64,000 bases of DNA, taken from the NCBI RefSeq assembly GCF_039023475.1, contig NZ_JBCHVB010000002.1, forward strand, positions 582,111-646,110, given 5' to 3'. The position numbers and the translations under genes are program-made. Every line of letters starts with the position of its first letter. The first letter of the stretch is position 1. Positions 53,766-62,100 of this stretch are shown piece after piece. Origin of the DNA: Erwinia sp039023475. GTDB lineage: Bacteria > Pseudomonadota > Gammaproteobacteria > Enterobacterales > Enterobacteriaceae. The notes under the pieces were generated by a model. It was given only the letters and a program-made list of their open reading frames with translations, was not told where the DNA came from and searched no databases.

Positions 53766-53912
53766 ATGACTGAACGTCCTGATTATGACGATCCGCTTCC
53801 CCATCATGAAGTTGTTACAGAGTTCCCGGAAAAGGAAGATGATATGCCGATCGGGGATGATGAGCCGGTCGGGGATGACGATGACTGGGGCACTGAGCCT
53901 GACAAGATTTAA
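53766..53912 (+). CDS. Small acidic hypothetical protein (48 residues)
   Basis: ATG at 53766 with AAGAGG six bases upstream opens a 48-codon ORF, beginning MTERPDYDDPLPHHEVV and ending in a run rich in Asp, Glu and Gly (DDEPVGDDDDW). A T-tailed terminator follows within 12 bases. Good ribosome site, full ORF and terminator together make a real gene likely. Strongly acidic and without membrane segments; function unknown. Confidence 0.65.
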   Translation: MTERPDYDDPLPHHEVVTEFPEKEDDMPIGDDEPVGDDDDWGTEPDKI

Positions 53913-53923
53913 AACGACCTAAG

Positions 53924-53943
53924 CCGCCTGCGTGCGGTTTTTT
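53924..53943 (+). terminator. Terminator of the small acidic gene
   Basis: CCGC (53924-53927) pairs with GCGG (53934-53937), with flanking AAG/TTT pairing, followed by six T. Confidence 0.7.
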
Positions 53944-54425
53944 ATCGCCTGTATAACACGCAGGATCTTTGCTGTTGAAGCTTCCCTTGCTTTTAACGTC
54001 AGTGTAACCCGATGGGCAGACCTCAGAGTCTTGTCTGTCGTCCAGCTTTGAATGATAAAGAATCCACAGAAAACACCTGTTACGAGCCTGCATGAGCGTT
54101 ATGTACAGCGGGAGCGGGAACAGAACATCACCCGGGAAACATAAGATTTAACCTTATTAAATTTGATGTTGAGACGAACGATACAAACAAGTCATGTGAT
54201 GCAATGAAGTGATTTACCTTTACTCTAGAATCCCCCTTTAATTTTCCGCTACAACCCAAACCTAATCGCTCATTATTTGCGTTGGATGAGGTGATTTTTT
54301 TAGGAAATGACTGGAAAAAGGTTTTTTATACTTTTTTAGATCTTCCAGGAAAAATCTCATTACTTAAGTGTTACCCTTTGCATCCTTGCTTACAAAAAGC
54401 TTACAATCAGTTTTGTTAATCCTTT
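53944..54425. other. Upstream region of the two-partner-secretion operon
   Basis: About 480 bases with no convincing gene. The last 280 bases are clearly AT-rich, unlike the core genome, and may bind H-NS. It holds the predicted promoter of the tps operon. GCTTACAA is repeated near 54388-54406. Confidence 0.5.
54378..54407 (+). promoter_or_regulatory. Predicted sigma-70 promoter of the tps operon
   Basis: TTGCAT (54378-54383), an 18-base spacer and TACAAT (54402-54407). Transcription would start about 10 bases before the ATG at 54426, giving a very short leader without a Shine-Dalgarno sequence. Confidence 0.5.
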
Positions 54426-56093
54426 ATGAAAACAACAATAACAGGGAAGTGGCTGGCGCTTGCTGCTGGATTATTTATCAGCAGCGTGATTGCAGCGCCC
54501 GTATCGCCCGGCGATCGTGATTTTATCCAGCAGCAACAACAAGAACGGCTGAGGCAGAATCAGCATCAGCGTGATGCCCTACGCCAGACGCTATCACCGC
54601 AGGCCGCGCCAGCGCCTGTTTCTGGGGGTTCCGGCCCATGTTTCCCTGTGCGTAATATTGTGATTCGCAATGTATCGCTTTTATCCGTGCAGCAGCAGAA
54701 GAACCTTACTGAACCTTATAGCAATCGTTGTCTGAACTTAACGGAAATTAACTCTCTGGTGCATGATATTTCCGACTGGTATATGCAACGGGGATATATT
54801 ACCAGCCGCGCTTATTTAGTTGAGCAGGATTTGTCTGAGGGTGAATTAGTCATTCCGGTACTGGAAGGGAAGCTGGATGCCATCCGGCTCGAAGGTAAGC
54901 ATCCGCGAATGCTGAATATGGCTTTTCCCGGTCTGGAAGGAAAAGTGCTGAACCTGCGCGATATTGAGCAGGGCATGGAGCAGATTAACCGTATTCGCGT
55001 TACGCCGGTGCAGATTGAAATCCTGCCATCGCCTGAAGCCGGTTATTCGGTGGTAAATCTCACAGCAAAACCGGAATTCCCGTTAAGCGCCTCGTTCGGC
55101 TTTGATAACAGCGGACAGAAAAGCACGGGTGTCGGTCAGCTGAACGCTGCGCTGACCGGTAATAACCTGCTGGGTCTGGCCGATCGCTGGTTTATCAGCG
55201 GCGGCCGCAGCAGCGACTTCAGCGACTGGCGCGACGCGCAGAATGTTCAGGCGGGAGTCAGTGTGCCTTACGGCTACGGCCTCTTTGATTACAGTTACAG
55301 CTGGAGCAACTACCACAGCAGCTTCGTCAACAATGGCTTCACCTGGCTGAGCAACGGCGACAACGTTGCCCACCGGCTTAATGGCTCATGGGTCCTGTTT
55401 CGCGATGGTGATATCAAAACCGGCGTACAGGCCGGACTGAATCACTATTCCAGCCACAACTTCCTTAACAATACCTTACTCCAGAGCAGCAGCCGCAAAA
55501 TCACCAGCATCCAGCTAGGCATTAACCATACCCAAAAGTTACTCGGCGGTGTTGCCACGCTCAACCCGACCTTCAGCCGCGGCATGCAGTGGTTTGATGC
55601 CGAGCGTGACGCGGGTAAAAACGACGATCTGCCGAAAGCCCAGTTCCGTAAGTGGAGCCTCAGCGGCAGTTTTCAGCGCCCGGTGACCGACAAATTATGG
55701 TGGTTGAGCAGCGTCTATGGCCAGTGGTCACCGGACCGCCTGTACGGCAGCGAACGCCTGACGATAGGCGGCGAAAGCTCGGTACGTGGCTTTAAGGAGC
55801 AGTACCTCTCCGGCGATAACGGCGGCTACCTGCGTAATGAACTTAGCTACAGCCTCTTTACGATACCGTTTCTGGGAGAGGTCAGCGCCACCGCTGCCGT
55901 TGACGGCGGCTGGCTTAAAAGCGACGCACAAAACCGCGAATCCACCGGCACAATCTGGGGCAGCGCGGTTGGCGTCGGCACCCGTAACAAAAATTTCTAT
56001 ACCCAGTACACAGTGGGCATTCCGGTCAGCTACCCCGGCTATCTGCAACCGGACCCCGTCAGCATTTACGCCCGTATCGGGCTGGTTTTCTAA
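54426..56093 (+). CDS. TpsB/CdiB-type two-partner-secretion outer-membrane transporter
   Basis: A 555-residue protein of the ShlB/FhaC/CdiB family. The signal peptide (1-24, ending VIA-A) is followed by a Gln-rich helix (QQQQERLRQNQHQRD). A POTRA domain (about 75-150, FPVRNIVIRNVSLLS; GYITSRAYL) and a 16-strand barrel with the family segment SVRGFKEQYLSGDNGGYLRNE follow. It ends in phenylalanine (YARIGLVF). It exports the adjacent giant exoprotein. No clear ribosome site precedes the ATG. The downstream gene starts 12 bases after the stop. Confidence 0.94.
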   Translation: MKTTITGKWLALAAGLFISSVIAAPVSPGDRDFIQQQQQERLRQNQHQRDALRQTLSPQAAPAPVSGGSGPCFPVRNIVIRNVSLLSVQQQKNLTEPYSNRCLNLTEINSLVHDISDWYMQRGYITSRAYLVEQDLSEGELVIPVLEGKLDAIRLEGKHPRMLNMAFPGLEGKVLNLRDIEQGMEQINRIRVTPVQIEILPSPEAGYSVVNLTAKPEFPLSASFGFDNSGQKSTGVGQLNAALTGNNLLGLADRWFISGGRSSDFSDWRDAQNVQAGVSVPYGYGLFDYSYSWSNYHSSFVNNGFTWLSNGDNVAHRLNGSWVLFRDGDIKTGVQAGLNHYSSHNFLNNTLLQSSSRKITSIQLGINHTQKLLGGVATLNPTFSRGMQWFDAERDAGKNDDLPKAQFRKWSLSGSFQRPVTDKLWWLSSVYGQWSPDRLYGSERLTIGGESSVRGFKEQYLSGDNGGYLRNELSYSLFTIPFLGEVSATAAVDGGWLKSDAQNRESTGTIWGSAVGVGTRNKNFYTQYTVGIPVSYPGYLQPDPVSIYARIGLVF

Positions 56094-56105
56094 GAGGCAA
56101 TGATT

Positions 56106-59100
56106 ATGGACGATCGTCAACCTGTTTCCCTGGCGCGGCGCGCGCTGAGCTACGCGATCTGTTATCTGATTGCCGTACAGCCGATGTTGCCGGCGGCGGC
56201 AGCAGTCATAACCCCGGTAACGCCCGGCACGAAAATGGATGCTGCGGGTAACGGTGTGCCGGTGATAAACATCGCCACGCCCAGTCAGGCGGGCATATCC
56301 CATAATCAGTACCAGCAGTACAATGTTGGCAAAGAGGGGCTGATCCTTAACAACGCCACGGGTCAGCTTAATCAGACCCAGCTGGGCGGACTGATCCAGA
56401 ACAACCCGAACCTGAAAGCCGGGCATGAAGCGAAGGCGATTATCAATGAAGTAACGGGCGCAACCCGTTCACAGCTCCAGGGCTATACCGAAGTTGCGGG
56501 CAAGGCGGCTAACGTGATGGTGGCTAACCCTTACGGCATTACCTGTAATGGTTGTGGCTTTATCAATACGCCGGACGCCACCTTAACCACCGGCAAACCG
56601 ACGATGGATGCGCAAGGCAATCTGCAGTCGCTGGCGGTAAGCAAAGGCATCATTACCATTGAGGGGCAGGGGCTGGATGCCAGCCAGAGTGATGCGCTCT
56701 CCATCATTTCCCGCGCCAGCGAGATCAATGCGGCTATTCATGCCAAAGACCTGAAGCTGATTGCCGGAACCAACCGGGTGATGCCGGACGGCAGCGTGAC
56801 GCCGATAGCCGGAGAAGGCGCTGCCCCCGGCGTGGCGGTAGATACCGGCGCGCTGGGCGGCATGTACGCAAACCGTATCCACCTTATTTCCAGTGAAAAA
56901 GGCGTGGGGGTTAACCTCGGCAATCTGAATGCGCGTCAGGGCGATATGGTACTGGACGCGAGCGGCAGGCTTACCCTAAAAAACAGCCTCACCAGTGGCG
57001 CGCTGACGGCAAAAGGCGACAGCCTGGTGCTGGCTGGCGATCATAAGGCCAGCGGTCCCGTAACCTTGACCGGGCAAAAAGATATCACCCTCAGTGCGGG
57101 CGCAGTGGTAAGCGATAACAGTATTATCCTGAGCGGAAACAATACCGTGACGCTGAGCGGCGGCAAACTGACTGCCGGAAAAGATATCCGGCTCAGCGCT
57201 ACAGACATAAAGAGCGACAAGGCGAGCACGGCGGACAGCGGTGGCGATATCGGGCTGACGGCGCGCAACGGGGTGGATAATGGCGCACAAATCACCACGG
57301 GCGGGATGCTTAAGCTCAGCGCAAAACAGGTAAAAAACAGCGGCGCCCTGCTGGCGAAAGGGCAGCAGACGGTCATCGCCACTGATTCGCTGGAGAACAG
57401 CGGTCAGATTCAGGGCGACGAGGCGCTGGCACTGACCGCCGGCAGGCTGATTAACAGCGGACAGGCGCAGACCAAACGCACGCTGGCGCTGACGGCTGAC
57501 GAAACTGAAAACAGCGGCAGGCTCGTTGCTGACAGCCTGATCATCAAAGGTAAAAAGCTGGCAAACAGCGGTGCAGTACAGGGTACTCAAACCCTGGACA
57601 TTACCGCTGACGAACTAAGTAACGACGGCAGCCTGAAGGGTGACATCCTGCGGGTTCAGGGGAAAACGCTGACAAACCGCAAAGAGATCTTCGGCGGTAA
57701 ACGCAGCGAAATCACGGCCGACCGTCTGACGCAAAGCGGTACATTAAGCGCGCAGGGAACAACGCAGCTGACCCTGGCCGAAACGCTGACTAACAGTGGT
57801 GCTATTGCCGCTGATGATGCACTCGCTATTACCAGCCTTAGCCTCTTTAACACGGGGTCGCTGAGCGCGCCACGGCTCCAGCTTGGCAGCGCACAGCTGA
57901 CTAACAGCGGTCTGATTCAGGGCAGCAAAGCGTTATCGATCGCCGCTGACCGGCTCGACAATCTCAGCGGCGGTAGCATCGACTCCCGTAGCGGCTTCAC
58001 GCTGGACCTCCCGGCGCTGTATAACGCAGGTCTGATAAAAAGCGATGCCGGCCTGACGCTGGCTGGCGACACTCTGGTCAACAGCGGAGAGCTTAGCGCC
58101 GCCACGCTCACGGCCAGCCATAACAGCCTGCTTAATGCGAAGGGTGGGCAACTGCTGGCACAGAACGCAATGCAGGTGCGTCAAAAAACGTTCACGAATC
58201 AGGGGCTTCTGTCGGCTGACGATCTGACTGTTGAGGCGGATAACCTGAAAAACAACGGCACCTTACAGGGTAGCCAGCGGTTAAACATTACCGGAAACAG
58301 CCTCAGTAACAGCGGCACTTTGCTTAGTGCTGGCGCGTTAGCGTTACAGGGCGGCAACCTGGATAATCAGGGCTTAATACAGGGCGAGAAGCTGACAGTA
58401 ACGACCAGTGACTGGCAGAACAGCGGTAACGCGCTCAGCGCCAGTGATGCCGATCTCCGGAGCAAAACGCTGCATAACAGCGGAAAAATTTTAGGCCAGC
58501 ACGGTATTCAGATACAGGCTGACAGTACGGATAACGGCGGCTGGATTATGGCGCAGGCGCTGACGCTGCAAAGCGATTTAATCAACAGCGGCCTGCTTCA
58601 GGGCGACGATCGCGTGATGGTGAACGGCGATACCATCAGCAACCATTCTGACGGACAACTGCTGAGCACAGGCACGCTCGATGTGACTGCCGCGCAGCTG
58701 GATAATCAGGGAACGCTCCAGGCGGACAGGGTAAACGTGAACGCCGGGGAGTGGCAGAACAGCGGCAGCAGCCGGGCTGCCTCACTGCTTGCTGCGCAGG
58801 TCACGGGCATCATCAACAACGCCGGAAGTCTGACGGGCGAGCAGCTACTGGATTTACAGGGCAGCCAGATCCTTAACCAGGGCAGTCTGGTGGCGGACAG
58901 GCTGAGTCTTGCCGCGCCGCTGCTCTCCAATGGTGGCCTGATGCAGGGCAATAGTGCGCTGACGCTGAACAGTACGCAGCTAGTTAACCAGAAAGAGGGT
59001 GAGCTGCTGAGCGGCGGACCGCTGTCGTTAACGCTGGATCGGCTGGACAACGCCGGACTGCTGCAGGTGGATGGCGCGCTGGAGGTGACGGCTCGTCAGA

Positions 59101-62100
59101 TCAGTAATGATGGCAGGCTGCTGGCCGATACGCTTAGCGCACAGGCCGATAATTCGCTGATAAACCGGGGTGAACTGCTGGCCCGGCAGCAGGCCACGCT
59201 TAATGCCCAAACGCTGGAGAACAGCGGCGTCATTGCAGCCCACAGCGTTGGCGTGACCGCCGATACGCTTTCTAACCGTGGCGCGGTGCAGGGCGACACG
59301 CGTGTGGAGGTAGCCGCACAGCAGCTGGATAACCAGCGTGACGGGACCATGCTGAGCGGCGAAAAACTGACGCTGCGTGGTGACAGCATCAGCAACAGCG
59401 GCGGCTTGCAGAGCCAGCAGGTTGATATCACCGGTAATACGCTGGTTAACCGGGGTCTTATCAACAGCACCGGTCAGCTTACCGCCAGCCTGCGCGATAA
59501 GCTGGATAACAGCGGTAGCCTGCTGAGCCAGGCAGAGAGTCAACTTACGGCAAATCATCTGCTGAACAGCGGCAAAATCATGGCTGATGGCCTGACGCTG
59601 CGTGGGCAACGGCTGGAGAACAGTGGGCTGTGGCAGGGCGATTCTCTGCTGGATGCCCGAAGCGATACGCTGGACACCGCCGCAGGGAGCCGCACTCTGA
59701 GCGGTGGCCTGCTGAGGCTGGATGCCGATCAACTCACTACGGGCGGCACCTTACAGGGTGGACAGGCGCAGGTTACCGCTGGCAGCTGGCAGCACCAGGG
59801 GTCGCTGCTTGGCACTGGCGGACTGGAGGCCAGCGTCGCCGGGCAGTTGATCAATGACGGCGAGTTACTGAGCCAGGGCGCTGCGCAAATAGGTGCGCAG
59901 ACTCTGATCAACATAGGCGATCTGCTCAGCGCGGGCGTTATGACGTTAACCGGCAGCACGCTGGATAACAGCGGTTCGGTACAGGGGCAGACGCTGACGA
60001 TCTCGCCAGCAAAAGTGATCAATCAGGGCAGCCTGATCGGGCTGCAGGCGTTGACGCTGGGCGCACTGCCGCAAGCTGCCGGTCGCATGATGCTGATGGC
60101 GATGGCCGTCCCGGCGCGGGAATTAACCAATAATAAAGGTGGTGCGCTGCTGACGCAGGGTACGCTGACTATTAATGGCGATACCATCACCAATAATGGC
60201 AGCTGGCAGGGGCAGCAGATTTTGCTGAACGCCCGGCGGTTAAATAATGGTGGCGCGATCCAAAGTGCCGACGGAATGCAGCTGATCCTGGCAGACAAGC
60301 TGGATTCGACCGCAGGCAGTAAAATCAGCGCCAACGGTACGGCCGCGCTGCAGGCGCAGGCGCTAACCAATCAGGGGCAATGGATCGCCAGAAATCTGAC
60401 GCTGAACGGCAATACTCTGAACAACGGCGGCGACATCAGCGGCGTCGACGGCCTGACGATCACACTTAACGGCGCGCTGACCCAGCAGCAGAATAAAACG
60501 CTGCTGACGGCGGGCAAGCTGGATCTGCAGGCAGCATCAGTGAACAACGCAGGCCGGATTCAGGGGGGAGAACTGAACGTCACCAGCGGCGCGCTGGAGA
60601 ATAGCGGCGCGCTTCAGGGCGATAAAAATCTGCTGCTGACGCTGAACGGCCGGCTGACCAACGCCGCCAGCGGCACCCTGATCGGCCAGAACGGGCTGAC
60701 GCTGACCACGCCGGAACTCTATAACTACGGCCTCATTCAGGGCGGTGGGACAACCGGTGTTAACGCCACGACGATTGCGAACAATGCCGGAAAAATCCTT
60801 TCCGGCGGCGAGCTGACGCTTGAGACGCCGCAGCTGATCAACAGCGGCTGGCTGCAGGCTACTCAACTGATGCTCACTGCTGCCAGCGCCAGTAACAGCG
60901 GTACGCTACTGGCTCAGCAGCAGGCTACCCTGACCGGCAACGGCTTCACTAACCAGGGGAGCGCCCAGGGCGGCAGCCTCAGGGTTAACTATCAGCAGCT
61001 TAACAACAGCGGCACCCTGCTGGGCAACAATCAGCTGGACGTGACCGCCACCCAGGTAAACCAGCAGGCGGCGGGCAAACTGTTCAGCGGCGGCAGTATG
61101 GTGCTGAGCAGCAACGGCTTTGATCAACTGGGCCAGGTAGTGGCGCTGGGCGATGCGACGCTGAAGCTGATTAACGGCTTCACCAATCAAGGTACGCTGG
61201 CGGCGGGCAAGCGGCTGAGCGTGACCAGCAACGGCGCGCTGGAAAACCAGGGCACATTGCAGGGCCAGGCGCTGACGCTGGGCGCGGGCGGTAGCCTGGT
61301 TAATAAGGGCCAGCTCACCAGCGGCAGCGGCGACAGCACGCTGAGCGGCAGCCGTATCGCCATGAACGCCAGCGGCACGCTACAGGGCGGCGGCAATATT
61401 AATCTGACCAGCCGCAGCGATATAACGCTTGATGGTTTTACCGGCACGTTGGGTAATCTCACGCTCAGCGCGCCGGGCAGCATCGTGAATACCGCGCTGC
61501 TCTATGCGGCAAATAATCTCTACCTCTACGCCAACAGCATCAAAAACCAGCAGGGCGATATGCTGGCCGGCAACAGCCTGTGGATGCAGCGCGACGCGGC
61601 GGGGAATGCTAATACTGAGATGGTGAACAGCTCCGGCACCATTGAGACGCAGAAAGGGGATATTACGGTTAAGACCGGGCATCTACTTAATACGCGTAAT
61701 GGATTGCATGTGACTCAAACCAGTACGCCGTCACCGACCCGCACTGGCGTTGGCGATGCGACGATGAAAATTTCCATCTGGGACCTGGCGGTGGGTGATT
61801 ATGGTTATTACACCCAAACCATTACCCGTGAAGGAAGCGGCGGCAATAATTCGGGATGCGGTTGTGGAGGAAGTACTACTTCCAAAGACTACTATGCGCC
61901 AACTAAAGATGCCGCAACGCAAAAATTTGCGCTTTCCAGCACTACCGTAGATGTGGTTAGCAACGGCGGTGCGGCACGTATTGCATCCGGCCGTAATCTC
62001 ACCATTAACGCAGACAGCCTGGAAAACCAGGCCAGCAGTTTGCTCGCAAATGGCAATATTCTACTCTCTGGAAGCCAGCTTAATAATCAGAGCTGGCAGG

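Noticed and set aside
57041..61922. Many minus-strand ORFs of 60-230 codons opposite the exoprotein gene
   Set aside because: The repeated FHA units give repeated open antisense frames of low-complexity Ser/Leu/Val or Gln/Ala composition. They are mirror images of the coding strand.
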